A DNA stretch of 64,000 bases from Kingdonia uniflora (GCA_014058105.1 JACGCM010001747.1:3286001-3350000); one strand, 5' to 3'; numbered from the stretch's first letter, positions 24,901-34,732 are shown. Translations and numbers: made by a program. The notes: generated by a model not told the origin, from the letters alone.

Positions 24901-24903
24901 CAT
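15999..24903 (-). CDS. mRNA cap guanine-N7 methyltransferase, 11 exons, intact
   Basis: It moves a methyl group from S-adenosylmethionine to N7 of the cap guanine of nuclear pre-mRNA. Exons in gene order: 24903-24811, 24746-24668, 24554-24460, 24365-24294, 23960-23851, 18134-18012, 17898-17806, 17682-17614, 16513-16422, 16330-16236, 16142-15999. All junctions are GT-AG and keep frame, giving 354 residues. The start is the first ATG (MNSSKPESTHRRLYEFAK). The SAM-binding motif I is VCDLYCGNGADMDKW (residues 32-46). RPGGYFFGITPD (from ~134) is the post-motif strand typical of cap methyltransferases (LRPGG.FIGT.P in others), and YQLKF and FPSLI are further family blocks. The sequence resembles, from memory, the second plant enzyme (Arabidopsis At3g52210) rather than the canonical Abd1-type copy. 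Intron 5 (18135-23850) is enlarged by transposons. A MULE lies 114 bp upstream of the start. Confidence 0.93.
20010..21487. repeat. Large inverted repeat with a second inverted repeat nested inside
   Basis: The outer left arm (~20010-20333) is the reverse complement, at high identity with small indels, of the right arm (~21140-21487). Shared blocks include ACATCTGATTTCAGATCATT and GGTTATGGGAAGAGTTGATT. In the ~800-bp spacer an inner pair, 20593-20643 and 20821-20869, is also inverted (TGGGTATGATTAGTAGAAGC). RNA from either strand could fold into a ~320-bp stem. All of it lies within the solo LTR. Confidence 0.8.
20883..21066. repeat. ~190-bp repeat also present inverted at 31437-31651
   Basis: A purine-rich block (GGAAAACCGTGGAGAGAGAG, AAAATCGCCGTAGAG, TTGGAGTCCTCCCTTTTTGA) reappears as its reverse complement at 31437-31651. 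This copy lies between the arms of the large inverted repeat. Confidence 0.8.
23191..23850. other. Remaining part of methyltransferase intron 5
   Basis: AT-rich intron sequence between the LINE 3' end and exon 5, with no further feature recognised. Confidence 0.4.
24780..24804. repeat. (GA)n microsatellite in methyltransferase intron 1
   Basis: A pure GA/CT run of 25 bases fills much of the 64-bp first intron, six bases from the exon 1 donor site. On the transcribed strand it is a CT run. Length changes could affect splicing of so short an intron. Confidence 0.9.
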
Positions 24904-25017
24904 CTGTGATAACTCGGCCGAGTTTCTCACTCTCTCTGATCAGCTTTAACAGAGCATTGTTTATAAACAATCTGGAGAAGAAGAACATCTATTTGGTTTT
25001 TATGTTGAAAACTTGTA
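24904..25017 (-). promoter_or_regulatory. Remaining promoter and leader of the methyltransferase gene
   Basis: Only 114 bp lie between the start codon and the target duplication of the MULE (25009-25017). A TATA-like TTTATAA on the minus strand (around 24959-24968) lies ~60 bp from the ATG. Older upstream DNA now continues beyond the MULE, from 31364. Confidence 0.35.
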
Positions 25018-25189
25018 GAGAAAATTTGACTTTGCCCCCCATTGTAACTTCAATATTTAATTTTGCCCCCTCGAACCGGAAAATATAAAATATTGCGGTC
25101 TAACCCCACTTCCTCTATTCTCTCCCGGTTCAACGAGTGGACTTGACTTGACCAGTCAAACTTTAGTTAACTACCCAAACTACCCTTTA
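25018..25189 (+). repeat. Left terminal inverted repeat of the MuDR-type MULE
   Basis: 172 bp, about 93% alike to the right copy by eye, with several small indels. In MuDR-type elements these repeats hold the transposase binding sites and the promoters of the internal genes. Identity stops sharply after CTACCCTTTA. Confidence 0.92.
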
Positions 25190-25874
25190 CGCCCCAACTA
25201 CTCGCCTGTCACCGCTGAAAATGAATGCCACGTGGCTTAATACCAACCATTAAATGTTCAAATGAACAGCTCAGATTGAAAGATTTTCCACCGTTGATCT
25301 CGTACCACATCATCAGATCGGACGGTCATAACCTCATCTCCTCAACTTATAACAGTTCTTGTGTTAATGGCGGGAGACTTCACTCCTTTCCCCCCCCCTC
25401 TCTCTCTCTCACTCTCATTAACTTATTTATCTCATTTTCTCTCACACAGAAACCTTTGGCTTTATTTTTCTCTCTAAATTTCACTTCATCTCTCTCACAG
25501 AGAAACCTTTAGCTTCATTTTACGTTGTTTCTCTATTGTTGTTGTTGCTGTTGGTGTACCAAATAGTTTAAGGATCTCTACTTTTATATTGCACACTTTT
25601 CATCTCTCTCTAGTCTCTATGTGAGTATTTTAAACTCTTCCACATTAGCTATTTGTTTAAAAATAATTAGTTTATGAAGTTGGGATTTGAGTATTTTGAA
25701 ATTAGGGTTTTTGTTTTGTATATTATGCTAGTTAGGGTTACTTTGCTCAAAATTGCATTGGGGTTTTTGAATTATATATTATGCTAGTTAGGGTTTGATT
25801 TGTATATTATGAAGTTGGGTTTGGTGTATTTACAGTTAGGGTTTTTGATTTGTAAGCTTAATTGTTAAACAGGG
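25190..25874 (+). promoter_or_regulatory. 5' leader of the MULE transposase gene
   Basis: A CT-rich stretch (25390-25500) contains a direct repeat of CACAGA(G)AAACCTTTGGCTT, followed by TATATTATGCTAGTTAGGGT repeats at ~25716-25800. No separate gene. It probably holds the untranslated leader and perhaps an intron. Confidence 0.4.
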
Positions 25875-28800
25875 ATGGTACTACCAAGAATTTGATCATT
25901 CATTGGGGGGGGGGGGAACTTGGCAGGATCCTTGGGAAAGAATAGGGTACACTCATGACCTTTATGTAGGAGGGAAACAACATAAGTTTGACAATGTAGA
26001 TGGGGATAGGCTTGGGGATGTCCACTTCTACTTTTCTCTTCAAGTACTAGATGAACCACATGAAGTTAATGAACCAAATCCGTAAATCTACATTAATCTG
26101 GAGTTAAAATTGATGATGACACCAGTGAGGATGACACCTTTGGGGATGACACCAGTACTGGGGAAAACTCTGGGGACTCAAACTCTGTTTATAATGAATG
26201 GGTTGTACCTGGTTATATAGGAGAACAAAGTGATGTTGAGTTTGAGAAGACCCAATTAAGACTAGTAGGGCCATCTTTGGAGGTCAATGAACCAAATGTA
26301 GGTGGTAGGGGACTTATTGACATGTTGGGGGGCAGTGAGACAAATAGTAGTGGTCCTTCTGAACCACCATTGGGTGAGTTGTTTAAACCTGCTAAGAAGT
26401 TAAAGAAAACAAAGACTAATGGTCCTTCTGAACCACCTCTTGAGAACAAATCAATGAAAACTGTTGCAAGCAAAAAGAGAAAGTCTAGAGATTGTGGTGA
26501 TACTATTAGGGTTTGGGATGAACCTCTATCTGAAAGGGTTGAAGTTGAACCTGTAAAGAGGGTTGAAGCTGAACCTTAAACTGAGAGGGCAAGAGTTGAA
26601 CCTCAAACTAAGAGGGCAAGAGTTGAACCTCAAAATGAGAGGGCAAAAGTTGAACCACAAACTAACATTGGCTCAAGGAAGAAGGCACAAACAAAAAAAC
26701 AAGCAAACAAACCAACACAAAAAGAAAAGGAGCTCAAAGAAAAGAAATAGAAAAACAAGGTTGGAAAACCAACTAAACCTACAAATAAAAGAGCTAAACC
26801 TAGTAATTTACCTGAAGAGGAATTAGATGTACTTTCAGTAGTTTATGATAGTGATGGTGAAATTATCATCACAGAAGAGGTTGGGCAAACTGAGAATGGG
26901 GCACAGACTGAGAGTGGGCATCAAACTGAAGACATTGGGCAAACTGAGAATGGGGCACAAACTTAGAGTGGGCATCAGACTGAAGACATTGGGGTTGATA
27001 ACACAGATGAAGTTGAGGAATAAACTAGATGAGCAGAACTACATCCATATAGCTTAGATGCTGAAAAAGGGTACTATAGCACACACACTTCATTGGAAGA
27101 TAATGGTACTCCTACACAGGAGGACATAGACAGACTTGATGAAGAACTAAGGAATTTTGTTGAGAATACACAAAACATCTTTTTTAAAGAAGAGGATTCA
27201 ACACCTATCAACAATGTTGGGAGAGAGAATGATGAACTAACAATAGGGATGGTATGGAAAAATGTATTTGAAGCAAGAAAATTCACCAGGAACTATGCTA
27301 TCATAAACAAGTTTGAGTATTATCAAGTTAAAAATGAGGATTACAGACTAAGGTACAAATGTGGTGATGAGAAATGTGAGTGGATGTGTTATGTGAGAAG
27401 AAATTATGATGGTCATACCATGGAACTGGAAAGAACAAGTAATTTAACTCACACATGTAGAAGTAAGGCTGTGGACAAGAATAAATTGGCACATGCAGGA
27501 TGGGTGGCCAAAGAAGTTAAAGAACTGATTAGGAGTGTGAGATCTACAAGACCATGTGATGTACAAAAAGCTATTTGGACAAAGTATGGTGTTCATGTAT
27601 CTTACCACACAGCATGGAATGCATGAGCTATATGCATGGAGAGGATAGTGGGGTCCTATGATGAAGGTTACATTATTATGCCAGAGTTGACTGTTCAAGT
27701 GCTATTGGCAAATCCTGGAAGCATTTCAACTTGTAGTATTGACTTAATGACCAATGAATGGACATGAACCTGTATTTCATACAAGGGTTCAATGGAGGGG
27801 TGGTTGATTGGGTGCAGGCCACTATTAGAACTTGATGGGTGTTTCTTAAAGGGCAAGTATAGTAAGGTGTGCCTTTCAATCATTGGACTGGATGAGAACA
27901 ATGGATTATTCCCAATTGCAGTGTTCTTTTGTAGGCCTGAGTGTACTGAAACTTGGAAAAAATTCTTAGAAATGATAGAACCTTATTTAAACCTACACAG
28001 ACACAGGTTAAACTTCATTTCTGATAGGCAGAAGGGATTGATAGAAGCTGTTAGTTCAGTATTTCCATTTGCAAACCACAGATTTTGTTTCAGGCACATG
28101 TATAAAAATATGAAGAAGTACCACAGAGGAAGTTACCTTGAGAAGTTGGTTTGGGGGGCTGCTAAGGCATGGAAACAAACTGAGAAGGAGTTTCTTGATC
28201 AGTTGAAGTTGGATGACCCTGCAGCATTTGATTGGCTACACAGGGAGCCATATGAGAGATGGTGCAGATCACATTTTGACTTTAGTGCAAAGTGTGAACA
28301 CATCACTAATAATTTCTCAGAGTCCTTCAATAACTGGATCAACAAAGTGAGAGGCAAGCCTTTATATAAAGCCATAGAAAAGCTGAACTTGATGTTCATG
28401 AAGCTCATGTATGACAGAAGACTAAAAGCTAGGGAGTGGGACCAAAATGGTAAATTAAATTTCTTTATATTTCTATGTTTGATTAAAGCAAGTAATAACA
28501 ACTGTTTAAGTTTAAATGTTCTTTTTATTTTTTTTAATATGCAGGACTTGTTCCTAGGGCAGTCACACATATTGAGAAAATGTTAAAAAAATTGGTCAAT
28601 ACAGGGTAGAGGGTACAACTGACAAATACTTTGTTGCAATTTCTAGAAGTGGCAAAAAATGGAAAGTTAGCCTTAAAAAATTTGAATGTCAGTGTAGAGA
28701 GTGGCAACTAACTGGTTTGCCATGTGTACATGCAGTTTGTGTACTCATTCCTTTGAGATATCCTTGGATGGAGTAAGTACTTTTTTTTTCATCTTTTATC

Positions 28801-29712
28801 TTCTCTATTTTGTCTTATAGTTGTTTATAGGTTCACATGCAAATAAATATTTATTCTTTTATTACATAGATATTGCAGTGAATACCACACAGTTGCAAAA
28901 TATGTTGCTACTTACAATCTTCCAATTCATGCCATTGATGATCCATCTGAATGGGGACAGGTATTACTTCAATTGCAACCTTTAAATTATAAGTTGTACT
29001 ACTTAAAGCTGTTATTGAATGATAAATTTGCTTGCAGCCAGGATACATTGTGTTACCCCTACCTTTACTAAGGGGACCTGGTAGGCCAAAGAAATAGAGA
29101 ATTAAAGACCAAGATGAAGTACTGCAACTGTAGGAGATGTGCAAAATGTGGTGCTCTGGGTCACATGAAGAAGACATGCAAAAGTCCTTCTGCCCAACCA
29201 AGTGGAACTTCTATAAGACAAAGGAATAGGCTTGACACAAATAGTAGCAGAGCTGAACATAGAAGAAATGTTGGTGCCCCCCTCAAACACCAATTATGAG
29301 AGGTAGAGGGAGAAACAATTATGTTAGGGGTGGTAGGGGAAGTACAAATTCAAACAATGAGTCTGGAACTAGTACAAATACTGGGAAGGGCAATGGTAAA
29401 AACATGGGGAGGGCAACTGCTACAAGAGGGAGAGGTACTGCTGCTAAAATTGGGAGGGGAGCAACTTTAAATACTGGGAGGGGAGCAGCTTCAAACACTG
29501 GGAGGGGAGCAACTTCAAACACTGGGAGGGGAGCACCTTTAAACATTGGGAGGGGAGAAGCTTCAAACATTGGGAGGGGAGAAGCTTTAAACATTGGGAG
29601 GGTACCATTCCAACCTCCAAGACCAGCTCCATATGTTGCAACTCAGTCTTCTCAAACCACTTCAGTCACAAACCCCTGCAAGAAGGCATACCAAACTCCA
29701 ACCAGGAATTAA
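25875..29712 (+). pseudogene. MuDR-type MULE transposase, broken by stops and frameshifts
   Basis: Domains in order: an N-terminal PB1-like segment (IHWGG, DLYVGGKQHKFDNVDGD; 25890-26085); a low-complexity Lys/Glu linker (26100-27080) with repeats such as ARVEPQ and QTENGAQTESGHQTED; the MuDR DNA-binding domain (27240-27470; KCGDEKCEWMCYV...HTC); the MULE catalytic core (27800-28450; LELDGCFLKGKYSKV, FISDRQKGLIEAV, CFRHM, ITNNFSESFNNWI); a SWIM zinc finger (~28680-28745; FECQCREWQLTGLPCVHAVC); a zinc knuckle CAKCGALGHMKKTC (~29135); and a Gly/Arg-rich tail with seven 24-bp repeats. Likely introns: ~28452-28543, ~28774-28869, ~28960-29037. Lesions: a G12 tract (25905-25916) shifts frame; stops at 26083, 26577, ~26748, ~26965, ~27020, ~27028, 27624 and ~27764; frame breaks near 28600 and 29100. 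Confidence 0.9.
29449..29604 (+). repeat. 24-bp coding minisatellite in the transposase tail
   Basis: About six to seven units close to ACTGGGAGGGGAGCAACTTC + AAAC encode eight-residue repeats (N-T/I-G-R-G-A/E-A/T-S/L). The unit is a multiple of three, so copy changes keep the frame. Arg-Gly runs often bind RNA or DNA; no function is shown here. Confidence 0.85.
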
Positions 29713-30223
29713 AAGCCTTAGTCTACTTTGGAGGTCAATTAACACTATCTTATTGTATATGCTTTCAGTGATCATGTTCACTTTTTGGGTATTGTATGGT
29801 GAAACATTATTGCACTTTTTGGAGACAGTTAATTAAGTTCACTTTTTGTGTTTTGTATATTGTTGTATATTTTGGTATGTGAATTGTGAATTGTGCAGTG
29901 TATGCTGAATGGTATTATAGTGAGTGGAATGTGTAAATTGTAGTTGTATATTTTGCACTATTATGCAGGTTTTAAATGAAGGTTGTTGTTCTTGCAGGTT
30001 TGTACTTCACATTAAATATATTGCAGGTTTCATTTTTTTTATTGTTGATAACTATTATTAATGTGTATTTCATTGTGCTATGCAGGTTTTGTGATATGTG
30101 ATTTGGAATAGCATTGAGTACCAATTAGGTAAACCCTTCTATCTCTTATTTGCCATTTTTACTGCATGTTCATAGTACATTCATACATTCATTAAGATTC
30201 AAAAGTGAATACATTCCCTGCAT
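29713..30223. other. Intergenic 3' zone between the two convergent MULE genes
   Basis: A T-rich stretch with repeated GTATATT and GCAGGTTT words and no ORF of note. It should contain the 3' ends of both transcripts, which may overlap as antisense RNA. Confidence 0.4.
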
Positions 30224-31009
30224 TCATCCTAGAGTTGTTTTCCCTTTAAATTGATTACAAAAATCATTCAAGTTCATGGTAAGAGTCATCTGGACATTCA
30301 TCTTTGGGTTTTTCTCATGGGTATTTTCAGTCTTCTCTTCCCTCTTGTTCCGCTTTTCTTCTTGCATTGCATCTTTAAGCCAAGTGAAACTCTTCTTACA
30401 AATAGGGTTTGTGCATTTTAGAAACTTTTGGCCTTTAGTTGCTTCAGTTTTGGAAGTGCATAACCTTTTAGGAGCCCGATATCCATCCACTATGCAGTTT
30501 GAAGTCCTCCAAGGGCATTCCCTCCACCAATGGTCATGTGCTCTACATCCAAAACAACCCCCTGTAAAAGATGAAGATGATCCACCAGAACCTATAGAAT
30601 CATTGATTGCACAATCTAACCACTGAAACGAATCATATGTAGTGAATTGACACAAGAACTTTCTCTTTGGGTTAGTTAATGTATTCGAAATATTTATCTT
30701 CATGATTCCATTGCAATTTGGTTTCTTGCATTTACTGTATACCCAAGGACAAGCTTCTATGCTATGGGAGTATGGTTCTACAGTTTGGTAAAATTTTGTA
30801 CAAATAGGACAAGTTTCAACCTGGAAAGTATGAACAAGAATTTAGTTTTACCTCCCCAAAAATGTCTGTAATTCATCATTACCCCTCAAAGCTTGATGCA
30901 ATGATTTAATGACAGAAACAAAAAAAGAAGCTAAAAACCCAGAAATTTTTAGAGTAATAACATAACTTTGCATTATGCTGCTTACCTTAGAAGATTCACC
31001 ACCACCCAT
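30224..31009 (-). CDS. MULE-borne protein with two zinc-finger/GRF-like modules, intact
   Basis: Exon 1 is 31009-30986 (MGGGESSK) and exon 2 is 30820-30224, joined by a GT-AG intron, giving 206 residues without lesions. The protein has two similar modules. Module 1 is CPIC...H...ACPW, then CKKPNCNGIMKI...NPKRKFLCQF...FQWLDCA. Module 2 is a perfect CX2CX4HX4C knuckle, CFGCRAHDHWWRECPW, then KRLCTSKTE.TKGQKFLKC...CKKSFTWLKDA. Each second half has the spacing of a GRF-type zinc finger (Cys, Gly/Lys-Arg/Gln-Lys-Phe, Cys, Cys, Phe-x-Trp), a fold known to bind nucleic acid. The C-terminus is highly charged (EEKRNKREEKTE). The start lies ~190 bp inside the right terminal repeat, which is its probable promoter. 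It may help transposition or oppose host silencing; this is an inference, and I know no characterised homologue. Confidence 0.8.
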
Positions 31010-31198
31010 TAATTAAAAGAGTAGTTTTTCTCCAAACAAAAAACCCAAAAATTTAAAGAGAAGAAGTACTTTTGCATTGTGATTACGTGGCCAACGGTCA
31101 TAATTTTAAGAGATATGGGCCGTTTGATTTAATTACAAATACTGAGATAAAAATTGTTCAAAGTAGGAGAGAGAGAAAGCATAACGATATTATTTGAA

Positions 31199-31363
31199 TA
31201 AAGGGTAGTTTGGGTAGTTCACTAAAGTTTGACTGGTCAAGTCAAGTCCACTCGTTGAACCGGGGGAGAATAGAGGAAGTGGGGGTAGACCACAATATTT
31301 TTCGGTTAGAGGGGGCAAAATTAAATATTGAAGTTACAATGGAGGGCAAAGTCAAATTTTCTC
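31199..31363 (-). repeat. Right terminal inverted repeat of the MuDR-type MULE
   Basis: Inverse copy of 25018-25189, ending in ...TTTTCTC at 31363 and followed by the duplicated target AAACTCGTA. Confidence 0.92.
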
Positions 31364-31436
31364 AAACTCGTATTACCGTTGTTGGTGGTAAACAAAGCGT
31401 AAGAGTTAAAAGACAACCTTCTTTTTATTTCTTTTT

Positions 31437-31651
31437 ATATAACTCAAAAAGGAGGACTCCAATCGTAAATAATAATAAATAAATAAAAAACCTCCCTCGT
31501 GGGTTTCTCTCTCGCTCTACGGCGATTTTTCTTTCTCTCTCTACAATTTCTCTATCTCTCTCTCCACGGTTTTCCTTTTTCTCAATTTGTTCTTAAAACT
31601 CCGGTTAAGTACTAGGACCCCACTTGATATTTTCGTCGTCACCGTCTCTCT
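31437..31651. repeat. ~200-bp repeat, inverted copy of 20883-21066
   Basis: It lies in the gap between the two MULEs. Shared blocks read GGAGGACTCCAAT, CGTGGGTTTCTCTCTC, CTCTACGGCGATTTTTCTT, CCACGGTTTTCC and GTACTAGGACCCC. The two copies diverge sharply after CTTGATATT. Origin unknown; probably a piece of the same LTR family as the intron solo LTR. Confidence 0.8.
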
Positions 31652-32220
31652 TTTGTCATCTTACTTTCTCTCTCTATGCCTATCTCAACACAAAATTTAA
31701 AAGTTATGACAACACTACTTATAGGGTCCGGATCTGTGGACAACAATAATTGACAACTAAAATAACAATCCACTCAAAGCATTGGATTTCTAGATGACAT
31801 GGATGTGAGAGAATAAAATTGTTGCCACATCATCTATTTTGACCAACATAGTAGTCATTTTCTCTCCTCCTTTTGTTTCATTTCCCTACTACTTTTACCC
31901 TAGTACTTTCACCTCAATCTAGGATTTGTCTCTTTCTTACTTTAAACAAGGAAAAGTTCAAAATCCACCAATCAATGAAATCATTGCTACTACTACCACC
32001 AAAGGAAGAAAAGGCATGTCTCTTTATCCAATTATATTAGTTCTCAAATGGTAGAAGAAAAAAAAAATTCATCATCCATCTTCATTATGTGTTCCTAGGT
32101 ACAGTAATAATATAGATATCAATATTAAAATCAATTTTCCCCAACAACCTATCTTCATTATGTGTTCATTTGCCGTAATTTTCTTACTAATTTATGTAAT
32201 TATTTCAATGTCACAAAATT

Positions 32221-34640
32221 ATGATTAACGATTATGAAACCCCGGAACACCCTACCCCATTGGATCATACTGGATCATCCTCGATCCAGGTTGATCAAGA
32301 TGAATTACAAGATTGCCATACTCCAAATAAAGATGCCCCAAAACAACAAACACCTTACAAAAGAATGTTTTTTGACTCGGTCGAAGAAGCTAAGAACTAC
32401 TACGAAGAATATGGTCGACAAAATGGTTTTTGGATTCGTACGCGTACTTCAAACAAGGGGAGTTGGCGGTCCGGTGAGGTGACTAGCGCACAATTTGTTT
32501 GCTCTCATCAAGGAAAATTTGGTCCAAAGTCCGTGAAAGAAACGAGTGGAAAAGAAATAGTGATGAAAAGGGGTATAACTCGTTCAACTGTTAAAGGTGG
32601 GTGCAATTTGTTTGCTCTCATCAAGGAAAATTTGGTCCAAAGTCCGTGAAAGAAACGAGTGGAAAAGAAATGGTGATGAAAAGGGGAATAACTCGTTCAA
32701 CTGTTAAAGGTGGGTGCAAAGCTACTTTGCGAATTTTAAATGACAAATGGACTAATAAGTGGAAAGTGTCGATCTTTGACGATGATCACAACCATAAATT
32801 GGTTACCCCAATTATTAGAATGAAAATGAAGTCAAACAGAAATATGTCGAAAGAAACAAAAAATTTGACAGAAATATTTAGTAGAGAAAATTTACTTGTT
32901 GGAAAAGTTCCTTCCATATTAAATGGAGATGATATAGGTTTCAATAAACGAGACTGTTGGAACCACTTGAGGAATGTCAGACGCAAAAAGTTAGGCGAGG
33001 GAGATGCACAATCTGTACTTAATTTCTTCATAAAGAAGTAAATCGAGTTTCCACAATTTTTTTATGCAATACAATGTGAAGCAGACGGGAGGGCAACAAA
33101 TTTCTTTTGGGTAGATTCGAGGTCATGAAGGGCGTGTTAACATTTTGGGGAAGTTATCACATTTGACACAACATATCGGACGAACAAGTATGATATGCCA
33201 TTCGTACCATTCACTGGAGTGAACCATCACTACCAGACCATACAATTTAGTTATGCTCTCTTATAAGATGAGACCGAGACGATATTTGCTTGGCTATTTG
33301 AAACATGGATTGAAGCTATGGGAGGACGTCATCCAATTTCTATTATTACTGACCAAGACTTGGCAATGAAGGGGGCGATCGCTAAGGTTTTTCCTAACAC
33401 TCGACATCAGTTATGCCTTTGGCATATTAGGAAGAAATTCGGTGAAAAATTGTCGCATATATATTTTAAGAGATCAAAATTCAAAGGTTAGATAAAGAAG
33501 TGTATCTCAATGACGTACAAGATAAAAGATTTTGAAGAGATGTGGAAGGCTTTGATTGTAGAGTACGAATTGGAAAATAATGAATGGCTTAAGCAGCTTT
33601 ATGATATACGTGCCTCATGAGTTCCTGCTTATAATCAAGACACATTCTATGCTGGAATGAACACTACTGGGCGCAGCGAGGGTGTTAACGCTTTTTTTGA
33701 CGATCTCGTTACATCAACAACAAATCTTAGAGAATTTGTTGTCATGTATGATCAAGCATTGAAGGCGATTGTGAAGAGAGAAAGTGATGAGGATTTTGAG
33801 TCAGAACACAAGTATCGTATTGTTAACGATGACAATTTTCTTTTGAAGTATGCTGCTAATTTGTACACAAAAAATATGTTTGTGAAGTTCAAGGATGAAT
33901 GGATTAAAGTCAAGGGCTACAAAATTGAAAAAGAAGTTACAGCCTTTTGTACGACATATACTTAGTAAAATCAAAAGTTTGCGAAATGGAGGAGTTTATT
34001 GTAAAGTTAGACTTGTAAAACTATGAGGGTACGTGTGAATGCCAACATTTTGAGTTCATTGGCGTCATTTTCAGGCATATCTTGAAAGTGTTTGTTCGTT
34101 TAGATATTGACGAGATTCCATCTTACTTTATTCTTGAGAGATGGAGAAAAGAAGCAAACAAGTTTTAAATTATGGACTCAGGAGGATTGGTGTTGAATGA
34201 CGGCAATGAAGATTCAGAGGCTTTGAGACTTAGCCATATGTGTCGCCAGGCTACTAAGTTGGCTTCTCACGCAGCTTCTTCTGATGAGGCTTACACAATT
34301 TATATAGAAGGAATTAATGAAATATCGGAAAATATTTCCAAGATCAAAATAGATATAACTTTAACAGAAGATACATTTGAGCATCCGGTTGATACATGTC
34401 AAGATCAGTGCACTAGTAATACGTCTTTGTTATTGTTGAACCCGAACATCTCAAAGAAAAAAGGTAGGAAAAAGGATGAAAAAGGAAAAGATATTGCGCA
34501 GGGTTCGGGAAGGCTAAAATGTGGTAATGAGTTAGCGCTAAACAAGAAAAAAAGAAAGTGTAATTTGTGCCAGAGGTTGGGATATAATAAAAGAGTTTGT
34601 CCTTCAAATCCAAACAGGAAAAATAAAGGATTTACTTGCC
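32221..34640 (+). pseudogene. FAR1-related MULE transposase, frameshifted
   Basis: The FAR1 DNA-binding domain starts near 32360 (FFDSVEEAKNYYEEYGRQNGF...FVCSHQGKF) and is cut by a 113-bp tandem duplication (32491-32716). The rest of it follows at 32604-33041 (SIFDDDHNHKLVTP). The MULE catalytic core is spread over 33050-33500 in shifting frames (FFWVDSR, TFDTTYRTNKYDMPF, IITDQDLAMKGAIAKVFPNT, LCLWHI). A SWIM-like segment (CECQHFEFIGVIFRHILKVF, the third Cys replaced by Phe) is at ~34030-34100. A C-terminal knuckle-like CNLCQRLGYNKRVCPS is at ~34560. FAR1/FHY3 host regulators descend from such transposases, but the stops at ~33038, ~33265 and elsewhere, the terminal repeats and the TSD show this is a dead transposon gene. 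Confidence 0.85.
32491..32716 (+). repeat. 113-bp tandem duplication inside the FAR1-like transposase
   Basis: Copies at 32491-32603 and 32604-32716 differ at two positions. Since 113 is not a multiple of three, the duplication throws the reading frame. This accounts for the two overlapping ORFs (32221-32649 and 32601-33041). Confidence 0.95.
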
Positions 34641-34732
34641 AAGGTAAACAAATTAACATTTTTTTATATGTTATATTATTTTATTGTGATAACTTAAACA
34701 ATACTGTTCTTTGGCATAGTTTCAAAAAATGA

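Larger units (their letters stand above)
25018..31363. mobile_element. Complete Mutator-like element (MuDR type), 6346 bp
   Basis: Terminal inverted repeats of ~170 bp begin GAGAAAATTTGACTTTG at both ends (left 25018-25189, right 31363-31199). A 9-bp target duplication flanks it: AAACTTGTA at 25009-25017 and AAACTCGTA at 31364-31372 (one mismatch). Nine bases is the Mutator hallmark. Inside, a transposase gene runs rightward and a small zinc-finger gene runs leftward, meeting near 29713-30223. This convergent layout is like the mudrA/mudrB plan of maize MuDR, though the second gene is not similar to what I know of mudrB. Confidence 0.92.

Noticed and set aside
25225..25512. 95-codon ORF in the MULE leader
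   Set aside because: Pro/Ser/Leu low complexity from CT-rich DNA, with no similarity to any protein I know.
29449..29604. Regular short repeats considered as a CRISPR-like array
   Set aside because: There are no spacers, the units are contiguous and in frame, and the genome is a plant's.
29319..29641. Long minus-strand ORFs (Pro/Leu/Phe repeats)
   Set aside because: They are the antisense shadow of the Gly/Arg-rich 24-bp repeats in the transposase tail.
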